A DNA stretch of 64,000 nucleotides from Mesorhizobium sp. M2D.F.Ca.ET.226.01.1.1. GTDB taxonomy: Bacteria; Pseudomonadota; Alphaproteobacteria; Rhizobiales; Rhizobiaceae. Within the stretch, counting starts at the first letter, position 1. Each line of letters opens with the position of its first letter. Position numbers and translations under genes: made by a program. Positions 18,293 through 26,832 of the stretch are shown here, in pieces. The notes under the pieces were generated by a model, which saw only the letters and a list, made by a program, of their open reading frames with translations, ran no database searches and had not been told where the DNA came from. The stretch is from the NCBI RefSeq assembly GCF_004022705.2, contig NZ_RZOY02000010.1:248001-312000 (forward strand). Reading direction: 5' to 3'.

Positions 18293-20691
18293 TGAGGGAG
18301 GCTGGATTGCGCAGCCATAGGCAGGCCGGTTTGGCACGCCTCTATGGGGCGACAGCCTTGGCATGTCTGTTCGCTTGCGCGGTACCGACGGTACCCGCGC
18401 TGGCGCAGACGATTGCCGCCAAGCCCGTCCCCTCCGGCACGCAGATGCTGCTGGCCGCCGATACGCTCGTCTATGACAACGACAAGCATACGGTGACCGC
18501 CGTCGGCGGCGTCCAGATCGACTATGGCGGCAACAAGCTGGTCGCCCAGCGCGTGGTGTACAACCGCGACACCAAGCGACTCGTCGCCAGCGGTGCCGTC
18601 GAGCTCGTCAACAGCGACGGCACCAAGGTCAATTCCGATCATATCGACATCACCGACGACTTTGCCGACGGCTTCCTCAACGCGCTGCGCGTGGAGACGA
18701 TCGACAAGGCTTATTTCGCCGCCGAGAGCGCCGAGCGCATGGGTGGCGTGCTCACCACCTTCCACAACGGTGTCTACACCGCCTGCGAGCCCTGCGAGGA
18801 CCAGCCGGACAAAGCGCCGACCTGGCGCGTCAAGGCCAGGAAGATCATCTGGAACGGCGAGAAGAAGACGGTTCGCTTCGAAAACTCGAATTTCGAATTT
18901 TTCGGCTTCCCGCTTGCCTACCTGCCGGCCTTCGAGATCGCCGACCCGACGGTGAAGCGCAAGAGCGGTTTCCTGATCCCCGGCGTCGCCTACAACAGCG
19001 ATCTCGGCGTCGGCGTCAAAGTCCCCTACTATTTCGCGCTGTCTCCGACCTATGACCTGACCGTCACCGGCACCGGCTACACCAAGCAGGGTTTCCTCGG
19101 CGAGGCCGAGTGGCGCCAGCGCTTCAACAACGGCCAGTACACGCTGAAGATCGCAGGCATCAATCAGCAGGATCCCGGCGCGTTCGTCGATTCCAGCGGC
19201 TACAACGTGAATTCGGGACCGGCCAACGATCCGAACAAGTTCCGCGGCATGATGGGCACCAAGGGCCAGTTCGCGATCAATGAGCGCTGGAATTTCGGCT
19301 GGGACGTGCTGCTTCAGACCGACAAGAGCTTCTCGCGCACCTACAGCATCGACGGCTACAGCGACCTCGTCCACCAGTCGTCGATCTATCTGACGGGCCT
19401 GAGCAACCGCAATTATTTCGACGTTCGCGCCATGCGCTTCGAGGTCCAGGAGAACACGCTCTCCAGCGACCCGACCGCGCGCGCGTCCAAGCAGCCCTGG
19501 GTGCTGCCGTCCTTCGACTACGCCTATATTCCGGACACGCCGCTGGCCGGCGGCCAGCTGTCATTCAACGTCAATGCGCGCGTCATCAGCCGCGACCGGC
19601 TGGACCAAACTCTCGACGGAGGTTCGGTTCTGCGCGTTCCGGGCATAGAGGGCCAATCCAGCCGTTTGACGGCGGAAGCCGAATGGAAGCGCACCTTCAC
19701 CACCGATGATGGCCTGCAACTGACGCCGCTGCTCGCCTTCCGCGGCGACACCGGCTATGTCAACGCCAATTCGGCCTCGCTCGCCGCCGTCAACCAGATG
19801 GGGACGAATCTCGGTGAAGATGTCGATACGCGCTCCTCGCTTGCCCGCTACATGGCCACTCTCGGCCTAGAGGCGCGCTGGCCGCTGCTTTTTTCAATGG
19901 CCAACTCCAGCCATGTGCTGGAGCCGACCGCTCAGGTCTTTGTGCGTCCGAACGAGCAATATGTCGGCGGACTGGCCGTTCCCAACGAAGACGCGCAAAG
20001 CTTCGTCTTCGACGCCACCACGCTGTTCGAGCGTGACAAGTTCTCGGGCTATGACCGTATCGAAGGCGGCACGCGCGCCAATGTCGGCTTCCGCTACTCG
20101 GGCGCCTACGACAACGGCTGGGCCACGAATGCTATCTTCGGCCAGTCCTATCAGCTCGCGGGCCAAAACTCCTTCACCGCACCCGATTTCGTCAATGTCG
20201 CCGCCGAATCCGGCCTGGACAAGCCGACCTCGGACTATGTCGGCTTGATCGGTTTCAACAGCCCGAGCGGCTTCTCCGGGTCCGTAAGCGGGCGTTTCGA
20301 CGAGCAGACTTTCGAGGTCAGGCGCGCCGAAGTGAAGGCCGCCTATTCCGGGCTGCCGATATCGCTCAGCGCCAAATACGCTTTCATCGAGGCGCAGCCG
20401 CTCTATGGCTTCACCACCGACCGCCACGAGGTCACGCTCGGCGCCTCGACGCATCTGGCGCAGAACTGGCGGCTGTTCGGAACCGGCACCTACGACATCG
20501 AGCAGAATGTGCTGGTCAAGGACGGTGTCGGCTTCGCCTACAACGATTCCTGCTTCACCTACATCATGACGTATTCGCAGACGCGTGATTCCATCACTAA
20601 GGAATTGTCGCAGAGCATCGGCTTCAACCTGTCGTTCCGCACGCTCGGTGATTTCGGCTCGTCGACAAGCGCGGTCGACACCATCCAGTGA
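18292..20691 (+). CDS. lptD: LPS assembly outer-membrane protein LptD
   Basis: Outer-membrane LPS insertase of about 799 residues. After a signal peptide (ATALACLFACAVPTVPALA) comes an OstA/LptA-like periplasmic domain (DTLVYDNDKHTVTAVGGV, then NKLVAQRVVYNRDT) and a long C-terminal beta barrel. CEPCED near residue 163 may give the disulfide-forming cysteines, with another Cys near residue 757. The GTG at 18292 is preceded by AAGGAAG and overlaps the lptG stop; TTG at 18307, preceded by GAGGGAGG, is an equally plausible start that leaves the signal peptide intact. Confidence 0.94.
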   Translation: MREAGLRSHRQAGLARLYGATALACLFACAVPTVPALAQTIAAKPVPSGTQMLLAADTLVYDNDKHTVTAVGGVQIDYGGNKLVAQRVVYNRDTKRLVASGAVELVNSDGTKVNSDHIDITDDFADGFLNALRVETIDKAYFAAESAERMGGVLTTFHNGVYTACEPCEDQPDKAPTWRVKARKIIWNGEKKTVRFENSNFEFFGFPLAYLPAFEIADPTVKRKSGFLIPGVAYNSDLGVGVKVPYYFALSPTYDLTVTGTGYTKQGFLGEAEWRQRFNNGQYTLKIAGINQQDPGAFVDSSGYNVNSGPANDPNKFRGMMGTKGQFAINERWNFGWDVLLQTDKSFSRTYSIDGYSDLVHQSSIYLTGLSNRNYFDVRAMRFEVQENTLSSDPTARASKQPWVLPSFDYAYIPDTPLAGGQLSFNVNARVISRDRLDQTLDGGSVLRVPGIEGQSSRLTAEAEWKRTFTTDDGLQLTPLLAFRGDTGYVNANSASLAAVNQMGTNLGEDVDTRSSLARYMATLGLEARWPLLFSMANSSHVLEPTAQVFVRPNEQYVGGLAVPNEDAQSFVFDATTLFERDKFSGYDRIEGGTRANVGFRYSGAYDNGWATNAIFGQSYQLAGQNSFTAPDFVNVAAESGLDKPTSDYVGLIGFNSPSGFSGSVSGRFDEQTFEVRRAEVKAAYSGLPISLSAKYAFIEAQPLYGFTTDRHEVTLGASTHLAQNWRLFGTGTYDIEQNVLVKDGVGFAYNDSCFTYIMTYSQTRDSITKELSQSIGFNLSFRTLGDFGSSTSAVDTIQ

Positions 20692-20998
20692 GGGCAGGCG
20701 CACGGCCTGGAGCCGTGCGTCGTTGAAGCATGTCTCCGGAAAGTGGTAACCGGTTCCGCGACAAAGAGATGCGCAAAATCGAAAACCTAAAGCGCACAGG
20801 GCAAATCTGAAAGATCGCGACGCGCTTTAGGGCCGCCGATGGCGCTTTGGTCTTGATTTGGGGCGTGAACCCTCGAAAATGCGCTGATTCCGAGGGCGAC
20901 ATCGTTTCGCCGTATAGGACGGGCATGGGGGTCGACCGCATGCGCAGGCGCTCGGAGGGCGCGCGGCGCCGTCGTGGTGGGCAAATTGGGAAGATAAG
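20692..20998. repeat. 307-bp gap with nested palindrome
   Basis: No gene was recognised. A perfect 10-bp inverted repeat (CCTAAAGCGC at 20786-20795, GCGCTTTAGG at 20822-20831) encloses a smaller stem ATCT-GAA-AGAT. Just upstream, 20730-20772 resembles part of the GCATG-type repeat family at 21984 and 26725. The right half should contain the leader of the surA-like gene. Confidence 0.6.
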
Positions 20999-21922
20999 AT
21001 GAGGAAATACCTGGTTTCGGCAGGATTGGCGCTTCTGGTGGCGGCCGCCTCGGTTCCGGTCACCGCTGTCGTGCAGCCTGCTTTCGCCGCGGAGATCAAG
21101 TATGTCGTCAACGGCATCCCGATCACCACCGGTGACATCGCCCACCGCGCCGCCTTCTTCAAGCTGCAGCATAAGAAAGGCGATGCCAAAGAGGAGATGA
21201 TCGACCAGACGCTGCGGCTGGCCGAGGCCAAGCGGCTCGGCATCCGCATCACCGATCAGCAGGTCGACGCCGCCTACCAGCGCTTCGCCTCGGGCAACAA
21301 GATGCCGCTCGCCAAACTCGACGCGATCATGGCGCAGTCGGGCGTCACCAAGGAACATTTCAAGGAATTCATTCGCGCCCAGATGGCCTGGAACCAGGCG
21401 CTCGGCGCGCGTTACCGCTCCGGCGAAGGTGGCTCGGTAACCGAACAGGATGCGGTCCGTCGTATGCTCGACAAGGGCGGATCCAAGCCGACAGCAATGG
21501 AATATATGCTGCAGCAGGTGATCTTCGTGGTGCCGGCGTCCGAGCGCTCCGCCACGCTCGCCAAACGCAAGCGCGAGGCCGACGCCATGCGCGCCCGCTT
21601 CAACGGCTGCGCCACCACCCGCGAATTCGCCAAGGGCCTGCTCGACGTCACCGTGCGCGACCTCGGCCGTGTGCTGGCGCCGCAATTGCCGTCCGACTGG
21701 GCCGAGCAAATCAAGGCGACCAAGGTCGGCGGCGCGACGCCGACGCGCGAGACCGAGCGCGGCATCGAATTCATCGGTATCTGTTCCTCGCGCGAGGTTT
21801 CCGACGACAAGGCCGCGCAGATGGTGTTTCAGGCCGAAGGCAGCAACGACAAGGACGCCGACGAGCTCAGCAAGAAATATGTCGCCGAGCTGCGCCAGAA
21901 GGCCAAAATCGTCGAGCGCTAG
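20999..21922 (+). CDS. SurA-like periplasmic chaperone/peptidyl-prolyl isomerase
   Basis: A 307-residue protein with a signal peptide (cleavage near AFA-AEIK) and a SurA N-terminal-type chaperone domain: EIKYVVNGIPITTGDIAHRAAF, EEMIDQTLRLAEAKRLGI and VDAAYQRFA. The C-terminal third shows only a weak parvulin-like pattern, so isomerase activity is doubtful. SurA helps outer-membrane barrels, including LptD, to fold. Its position between lptD and pdxA is the usual surA locus, which supports the call even though the sequence is divergent and short. Confidence 0.82.
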   Translation: MRKYLVSAGLALLVAAASVPVTAVVQPAFAAEIKYVVNGIPITTGDIAHRAAFFKLQHKKGDAKEEMIDQTLRLAEAKRLGIRITDQQVDAAYQRFASGNKMPLAKLDAIMAQSGVTKEHFKEFIRAQMAWNQALGARYRSGEGGSVTEQDAVRRMLDKGGSKPTAMEYMLQQVIFVVPASERSATLAKRKREADAMRARFNGCATTREFAKGLLDVTVRDLGRVLAPQLPSDWAEQIKATKVGGATPTRETERGIEFIGICSSREVSDDKAAQMVFQAEGSNDKDADELSKKYVAELRQKAKIVER

Positions 21923-21970
21923 AGACAGATGATTTCAGGTCGAATTGACCTGAAATCTGAATCCGTCTCT
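21921..21970. repeat. Long imperfect hairpin after surA-like gene
   Basis: An 11-bp perfect stem (21931-21941 with 21947-21957, core GATTTCAGGTC) extends outward by AGAGAC/GTCTCT. It overlaps the last base of the stop codon. No T-run follows, but the strength of the stem suggests mRNA 3'-end protection or termination. It abuts a second repeat at 21984-22032. Confidence 0.65.
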
Positions 21971-21983
21971 AAATCAAAGAATC

Positions 21984-22032
21984 GAGCATGATGTTGTCCG
22001 AAAACCGCTGCACACTTTTCGGCATCATGCTC
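21984..22032. repeat. GCATG-type palindromic repeat, copy at 22 kb
   Basis: Arms GAGCATGATG/CATCATGCTC flank an inner stem CCGAAAA/TTTTCGG around CCGCTGCACA. The same architecture occurs twice at 26725-26825 with CCAAAA and CGACATGC arms. Typical of a dispersed rhizobial intergenic palindrome. Confidence 0.7.
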
Positions 22033-22070
22033 CGGGCAACAAGCGTGCAATACCGTAGCCAACCCTCCGC

Positions 22071-23105
22071 ATGAGCGCGCACAGGACTGACGCGCCGCTG
22101 GCGCTGAGCGTCGGCGATCCCTCGGGCGTCGGGCCGGAGATCGCCATCGCCGCCTGGCAGGCGGGCGACAGCGCCGGCGTGCCGCCCTTCTACCTGCTCG
22201 CCGACCCTGCCCTGATCGAAGCCCGCGCCCGCCTTATCGGCGCGAATCTGGCGATTGCCGAGACGCTGCCGGGACAGGCAGCGCATCATTTTGCCCGCGC
22301 CCTGCCCATCGTGCCGCTGCAAGCGCGTCATGTCGACAGCCCGGGAGAGCCGGACCCGGCCAATGCCGCCGGCACCATCGAAGCCATCGACAGCGCCGTT
22401 GCCGACTGTCTCGCCGGCCGCGCCGCCGCGGTGGTCACCTGCCCGATCGCCAAGAAGTCGCTGTACGACGCGGGATTCGGCTTTCCCGGCCACACCGAAT
22501 ATCTGGCGCACCTGGCTTCGCGCTACGCCGGCAAGGATGTGACAGCGGTGATGCTGCTGGCCGGGCCGGATCTTCGCACGGTTCCGGTGACCATCCACAT
22601 CCCCCTGGCCGAAGTACCGAAGGTGCTGACGACGGAGCTGATCTTCGACACCGCGCGCATCACCGCCGCCGATCTCAAGAGCCGCTTCGGCATCGCCCGG
22701 CCGAGGCTGGCAATCGCCGGGCTCAATCCGCATGCCGGCGAAGGCGGAGCCATGGGCCTGGAGGATGCCGCGATCGTCGCTCCGGCCGTCGAGAGGTTGA
22801 GGGTGCAAGGCATCGACGCGATCGGGCCGCTGCCGGCCGACACGATGTTTCATCCGCGCGCACGCGCCTCGTATGACGCGGCGCTCTGCATGTATCACGA
22901 CCAGGCCCTGATCCCGGCCAAGACGCTGGCCTTCGACGAGGCGGTCAACGTCACGCTGGGCCTGCCCTTCATCCGCACCTCGCCCGACCACGGCACCGCT
23001 TTCGACATCGCCGGCAAAGGCATTGCGCGCGCGGACAGCCTGATCGCCGCGCTGAGGCTGGCGCGGCGGCTGGCCGACAGCGGCCGGCATTCGGCCGCCG
23101 CGTGA
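22071..23105 (+). CDS. pdxA: 4-hydroxythreonine-4-phosphate dehydrogenase
   Basis: Cytosolic enzyme of pyridoxal 5'-phosphate biosynthesis, 344 residues. It oxidises 4-phosphohydroxy-threonine with NAD. Family motifs are [12 protein letters not shown] at the N-terminus, FPGHTEYLA near residue 140 with a metal-binding His, and [11 protein letters not shown] plus [15 protein letters not shown] near residues 270 to 315 with the other ligands. It lies 7 bp before rsmA in the conserved surA-pdxA-rsmA order. Confidence 0.96.
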   Translation: MSAHRTDAPLALSVGDPSGVGPEIAIAAWQAGDSAGVPPFYLLADPALIEARARLIGANLAIAETLPGQAAHHFARALPIVPLQARHVDSPGEPDPANAAGTIEAIDSAVADCLAGRAAAVVTCPIAKKSLYDAGFGFPGHTEYLAHLASRYAGKDVTAVMLLAGPDLRTVPVTIHIPLAEVPKVLTTELIFDTARITAADLKSRFGIARPRLAIAGLNPHAGEGGAMGLEDAAIVAPAVERLRVQGIDAIGPLPADTMFHPRARASYDAALCMYHDQALIPAKTLAFDEAVNVTLGLPFIRTSPDHGTAFDIAGKGIARADSLIAALRLARRLADSGRHSAAA

Positions 23106-23112
23106 GGCTCAG

Positions 23113-23958
23113 TTGAACGGGCGCACCACGATCGACGGATTGCCGCCGCTGCGCGAGGTGATCGAGCGACACGGCCTGCAGGCCAAGAAAGCGCTCGGGC
23201 AGAATTTTCTGCTCGACCTCAACCTGACGAGCAAGATCGCCCGCGCCGCCGGCGATCTCGGCGAGGCGACGGTGATCGAGGTTGGTCCAGGCCCCGGCGG
23301 GTTGACGCGGGCGCTGCTCTTCAACGGCGTGCGGCGCGTGATCGCCATCGAGCGTGACGAGCGCTGCCTAGAGGCGCTGGCGGAGGTCTCCAGCCACTAT
23401 CCCGGACGCCTCGAGGTCATCCCCGGCGATGCGCTGAAAACGGATTTTTCAGCACTCGCCGGCACGGCAAACGGAGGGCCGGTGAAGATCGCCGCCAACC
23501 TGCCCTACAATATCGGCACCGAGCTTCTGATCCGCTGGCTGACCGTGGCCGACTGGCCGCCCTTCTACCAGTCGATGACGCTGATGTTCCAGCGCGAGGT
23601 GGCGGAGCGCATCACCGCGGGCCCGGACAGCGATGCCTATGGCCGGCTCGGCGTTCTGGCCGGCTGGCGCACCGAGGCGAGGATTGCCTTCGACGTGCCG
23701 CCGCAGGCGTTCACGCCGCCGCCGAAGGTCACCTCCTCCGTGGTGCATCTGGTGCCGCGCCCGTCTCCCCTGCCGGTGGACGGCAGAAAGCTCGGCCGCG
23801 TCACCGAGGCCGCCTTCGGCCAGCGCCGCAAGATGCTCAGGCAAAGCGTGAAGAGCCTGGGCGGCGAAGCGTTGCTGACGCGAGCCGGCATCGACCCGAC
23901 ACGGCGGGCCGAGACGCTGAGCGTGGAAGAGTTCGTGCGGCTGACCAACGCCGTTTGA
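23113..23958 (+). CDS. rsmA: 16S rRNA (adenine1518/1519-N6)-dimethyltransferase
   Basis: KsgA/RsmA dimethylates two adenines in helix 45 of 16S rRNA during small-subunit maturation. The 281-residue product has [11 protein letters not shown] near residue 25, the SAM-binding [10 protein letters not shown] near residue 56 and the catalytic NLPYNIGT near residue 130. The start is TTG with GTGAGG upstream; no better in-frame start exists before the conserved N-terminus. Probably cotranscribed with pdxA. Confidence 0.96.
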   Translation: MNGRTTIDGLPPLREVIERHGLQAKKALGQNFLLDLNLTSKIARAAGDLGEATVIEVGPGPGGLTRALLFNGVRRVIAIERDERCLEALAEVSSHYPGRLEVIPGDALKTDFSALAGTANGGPVKIAANLPYNIGTELLIRWLTVADWPPFYQSMTLMFQREVAERITAGPDSDAYGRLGVLAGWRTEARIAFDVPPQAFTPPPKVTSSVVHLVPRPSPLPVDGRKLGRVTEAAFGQRRKMLRQSVKSLGGEALLTRAGIDPTRRAETLSVEEFVRLTNAV

Positions 23959-24029
23959 TTGCCGGCGCCACCACTGGAACCCACAAGACGGCGCCATAGA
24001 TAGGCGGGCGAAACCGCCTGGAGCCTGCA

Positions 24030-24326
24030 ATGCCCGCCTATATCATTTCCGACGTTACGATCCGCGACCGGCAAGCGTTCGAAGCCTATCGAACCCGCGC
24101 CGCGGCCTCTATCGCCGCGCATGGCGGACGCTATCTGGTCCGGGGCGGCGACGTGGAGACATTGGAGGGCGATTGGCGACCCGGGCCGCTGATCGTCGTT
24201 GAATTTCCTGATATCGAAACCGCGCGGCGCTGGTACCGCTCTGACGAATACGCAGCCGCACTCGAGGTTCGCGATACAGCGCTGAGCCGCAACCTCATTC
24301 TGGTCGAGGGCTTGTTCAGTACATGA
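24030..24326 (+). CDS. DUF1330 family protein
   Basis: A 98-residue ferredoxin-like alpha/beta-barrel protein. It shows the DUF1330 pattern: AYIISDVTIRD at the start, FEAYRTRAAASIAAHGGRYLVRGG, and IVVEFPDIETARRWYRSDEY. Members form dimers like the Dabb/ABM enzymes; the function is unknown. The ATG is preceded by a weak GGAGCC. It stands alone between rsmA and a toxin-antitoxin pair whose likely operator overlaps its stop codon. Confidence 0.85.
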   Translation: MPAYIISDVTIRDRQAFEAYRTRAAASIAAHGGRYLVRGGDVETLEGDWRPGPLIVVEFPDIETARRWYRSDEYAAALEVRDTALSRNLILVEGLFST

Positions 24327-24345
24327 CAAGGGTAGCATTTGTCAT
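24323..24345. promoter_or_regulatory. Candidate RelB operator
   Basis: An inverted repeat ATGACAA-(9 bases)-TTGTCAT lies 36 bp upstream of the antitoxin start. Ribbon-helix-helix antitoxins autorepress from such palindromes. The position fits; function is inferred. Confidence 0.45.
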
Positions 24346-24380
24346 TCAGACGCATTACATTTATGGCAAAGGAGGCTATC

Positions 24381-24689
24381 ATGCCAACGAACGCACTTGT
24401 CCAGACTCGTATAGACGCCGAGATCCGGGATCGGGCTTCCGCGGTGCTCGAAAGCATGGGGCTGACGGTCTCTGATGCGGTTCGCATACTGCTCACCCGT
24501 ACTGCCAATGAGGGTGTGCTTCCCATCGATCTGGTCACAAACAACGAGGCGTACGACGCGTGGTTTCGCGCCAAAGTGCGCGAGGCGCTCGACGACACTC
24601 GGCCCGATATTTCGGACGAACACGTCGAGGCCCATTTTGCCGAGCGACGCGCGGCGGCACGCCGCAAGGCTGGTGAACAAAAATCTTGA
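24381..24689 (+). CDS. RelB/DinJ-family antitoxin
   Basis: A 102-residue ribbon-helix-helix antitoxin. The N-terminus (NALVQTRIDAEIRDRASAVL, then MGLTVSDAVRILLTRTANEG) is the DinJ/RelB DNA-binding and dimerisation domain; the charged C-terminus would wrap the toxin. The ATG at 24381 follows an ideal AAAGGAGG; the longer frame from 24339 is not needed. The stop overlaps the toxin start (TTGA), the standard order of an antitoxin-first operon. It should repress its own promoter. Confidence 0.9.
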   Translation: MPTNALVQTRIDAEIRDRASAVLESMGLTVSDAVRILLTRTANEGVLPIDLVTNNEAYDAWFRAKVREALDDTRPDISDEHVEAHFAERRAAARRKAGEQKS

Positions 24690-24979
24690 AGATTGTCTGG
24701 TCGCCATTCGCGCGTTCCGACCGCGACGGCATTTTTACCCATATTGAAGCCGACAACCCTACTGCCGCGATCGCCGTGGATGAGCGGATTGTCGCCGCCG
24801 TCAGCCGCCTTCGAGACTTTCCCGAAAGCGGCCGGACCGGCAGACTCTCAGGGACACGGGAGCTTGTCATCGTTGGGACACCATACGTAGCAGCCTACCA
24901 ACTCACCGAGGGTAGGATTCGAATCCTGCGCGTGCTTCATGGAGCACAGCGTTGGCCAGACGATCTGCAAGACTGCTGA
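24686..24979 (+). CDS. RelE/ParE-superfamily toxin
   Basis: A 97-residue toxin of the RelE/ParE fold. It opens with KIVWSPFARSDRDGIFTHIEADNP, has FPESGRTGRLSGTRELVI near residue 47 and ends with RIRILRVLHGAQRWPDDL, which is the family pattern (ILRVLHGAQ-W). Whether it cleaves mRNA on the ribosome (RelE) or poisons gyrase (ParE) cannot be settled; the C-terminal HGAQRWP looks more ParE-like. The TTG start overlaps the antitoxin stop. Confidence 0.88.
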   Translation: MKIVWSPFARSDRDGIFTHIEADNPTAAIAVDERIVAAVSRLRDFPESGRTGRLSGTRELVIVGTPYVAAYQLTEGRIRILRVLHGAQRWPDDLQDC

Positions 24980-25017
24980 TACAGTTTGTTCGGTTTGGCG
25001 ACGCCACGGCGCCTTGC

Positions 25018-25692
25018 TCACTGCGTCTTCTCGTCCAGCAATCCCGAAATGAAGTCGAACAGGCCAGGCCGCCTGTCGCGCCGAAGCCGCTCCGCCGTGA
25101 CGATGGCGCGGACCTCGGCGAAGGCGCGGTCGAGATCGTCGTTGACGATGACGAAGTCGTATTCCTTCCAATGCTCGATCTCGAGACGGGCGTTCTTCAG
25201 CCTGGTCTCGATGACGGATTCCTGATCCTCGGCGCGGCGCTTCAGGCGCGCCTTCAATTCCTTCATCGACGGCGGCAGGATGAAGATCGAGACGATGTCG
25301 GCGCGCATCTTCTCCTTGAGCTGCTGGGCGCCCTGCCAGTCGATATCGAACAGCATGTCGCGGCCTTCGGCCAGCGCGATTTCCGCCGGCTCGCGCGGCG
25401 TCGCATAGCAGTTGCCGTGCACTTCGGCCCATTCGAGCAGCGCATCGGAATCGCGCAGCCGCTCGAACTCGCGCATGGTGCGGAAATGATAGTGGACACC
25501 CTCGATCTCCGAGCCGCGGCGCGGCCTCGTGGTGACGGAGACCGAAAGTTCGAGACTTCCATCGCTTTCGAGAAGGTTGCGCGCGATCGTCGACTTGCCG
25601 GCGCCCGACGGCGACGACAGCACCAGCATCAATCCGCGGCGGCGGATGCGGGACCCCAGATCCCTGGCAGCCGTCGGCTCCTTGGCAACCAT
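25018..25692 (-). CDS. gmk: Guanylate kinase
   Basis: Phosphorylates GMP to GDP with ATP. The 224-residue product carries the P-loop [10 protein letters not shown] near residue 24, the GMP-binding [20 protein letters not shown] near residue 45 and the lid and core regions ([10 protein letters not shown]). The ATG at 25692 is preceded by GGAG and fits the family start. It follows yicC by 5 bp, an order conserved in Hyphomicrobiales. Confidence 0.96.
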   Translation of the reverse strand: MVAKEPTAARDLGSRIRRRGLMLVLSSPSGAGKSTIARNLLESDGSLELSVSVTTRPRRGSEIEGVHYHFRTMREFERLRDSDALLEWAEVHGNCYATPREPAEIALAEGRDMLFDIDWQGAQQLKEKMRADIVSIFILPPSMKELKARLKRRAEDQESVIETRLKNARLEIEHWKEYDFVIVNDDLDRAFAEVRAIVTAERLRRDRRPGLFDFISGLLDEKTQ

Positions 25693-25697
25693 TCCCG

Positions 25698-26588
25698 TCA
25701 CTCCAGATTCTGGACCTGTTCGCGAAACTGGTCGACCACCGCCTTGAGCTCCAGCCCGATCGCGGTGACCGCGGCGGCGTTCGATTTGGAGCATAGGGTA
25801 TTCGATTCGCGGTTAAATTCCTGCGCCAGAAAATCGAGCTTGCGGCCAACCGCACCGCCGCTTTTGAGCAGCGCCCGAGCGGATGCGACATGCGTCTTCA
25901 GCCGGTCGATCTCCTCGCGGATGTCGGCCTTGGTGGCGAGGAAGGCGGCTTCCTGGTGCAGCCGGACTACATCGAGATTGGCCGAGGAGTCCATCAGGAG
26001 ACGCACCTGATCGGCGATGCGCTCGCGGATTGCCGCAGGCTCGCGCGACGGGTCGGCTTCCGCCCTCAGCGTCAGCGCCTCGATGATGTCGACATGGCCG
26101 GAAAGCAGTGCGCCGAGCGCCGCGCCCTCGCCGCGGCGCGCCTGCTCCAGGCCGGTGAGCGCCGTCTCGAGCGCCGACAGGATCGCGGCATCAAGCGTCG
26201 CCCGCTCCTCCTCGGTCTCTATCGCCTCGGGAATGTCGAGCACGCCGCGCAGCGAGAGCAGGCCGTCGGCGGTGGCTGGCCCGGTGTCGAACTGCTCCTG
26301 CAAGCGCTTGGCGAGTCCCGCCAGGTCCTTGAGGAACGCCTCGTTGACCACCGGCTGAGTTTGCTTTGCGGCGGCGCGGCCAACGGTCAACGTCGCCTGG
26401 AAATTGCCGCGCGCGAAGCGCTTCTGAACGGTCTGCCTAACCGCGGTCTCCAGCCGGTCGAAACCCTGCGGCAGCCGCAGCCTTACCTCGGCGCTCTTGC
26501 CGTTCACCGATTTCACCTCCCAGGCGATCGAGGTGCCTTCGCTTTCGGCGGCGCACCGCGCGAAGCCGGTCATGCTCTGCAGGCTCAT
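25698..26588 (-). CDS. yicC: YicC-family endoribonuclease
   Basis: A 296-residue YicC protein, recently described in other bacteria as a hexameric endoribonuclease that clamps RNA. The N-terminus [11 protein letters not shown] and the C-terminal [36 protein letters not shown] (split here at family-conserved blocks) are diagnostic. The ATG at 26588 matches the invariant MTGFAR start. Directly upstream of gmk and likely in one transcript. Confidence 0.94.
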   Translation of the reverse strand: MSLQSMTGFARCAAESEGTSIAWEVKSVNGKSAEVRLRLPQGFDRLETAVRQTVQKRFARGNFQATLTVGRAAAKQTQPVVNEAFLKDLAGLAKRLQEQFDTGPATADGLLSLRGVLDIPEAIETEEERATLDAAILSALETALTGLEQARRGEGAALGALLSGHVDIIEALTLRAEADPSREPAAIRERIADQVRLLMDSSANLDVVRLHQEAAFLATKADIREEIDRLKTHVASARALLKSGGAVGRKLDFLAQEFNRESNTLCSKSNAAAVTAIGLELKAVVDQFREQVQNLE

Positions 26589-26724
26589 TGCCCTGTCGTC
26601 CCCCTGTCGCAGCCCAGGCGTAAGGCCCGGCGCCGCGCATCCCAAAAATCGCCGGACGATCTACCGGCGTCCCCTCAAAACATGAATATGGCCCCGCGTC
26701 AAAGGACGCGAGTTTCCGTTTGAT

Positions 26725-26825
26725 GCATGTCGTTATCCCAAAACCGCTACGCACTTTTGGGCGACATGCTCCTGTCTGATGCATGTCGTTATCCCAAAAC
26801 CGCTACGCACTTTTGGGCGACATGC
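26725..26825. repeat. Tandem pair of GCATG-type palindromes
   Basis: Two identical 45-bp palindromic units (26725-26769 and 26781-26825) repeat with a 56-bp period. Each has outer arms GCATGTCG/CGACATGC and an inner stem CCCAAAA/TTTTGGG around CCGCTACGCA. They fill most of the 244-bp mltG-yicC gap and end 7 bp before the mltG stop side, so they lie in the mltG mRNA tail. Confidence 0.85.
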
Positions 26826-26832
26826 ATTGCGC

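Noticed and set aside
20624-21709. 361-codon minus-strand frame spanning lptD end and the surA-like gene
   Set aside because: Covers two well-supported plus-strand genes and has no motif.
26725-26825. Possible CRISPR-like pair of repeats
   Set aside because: Only two palindromic copies with an 11-bp gap; a dispersed intergenic repeat fits better.
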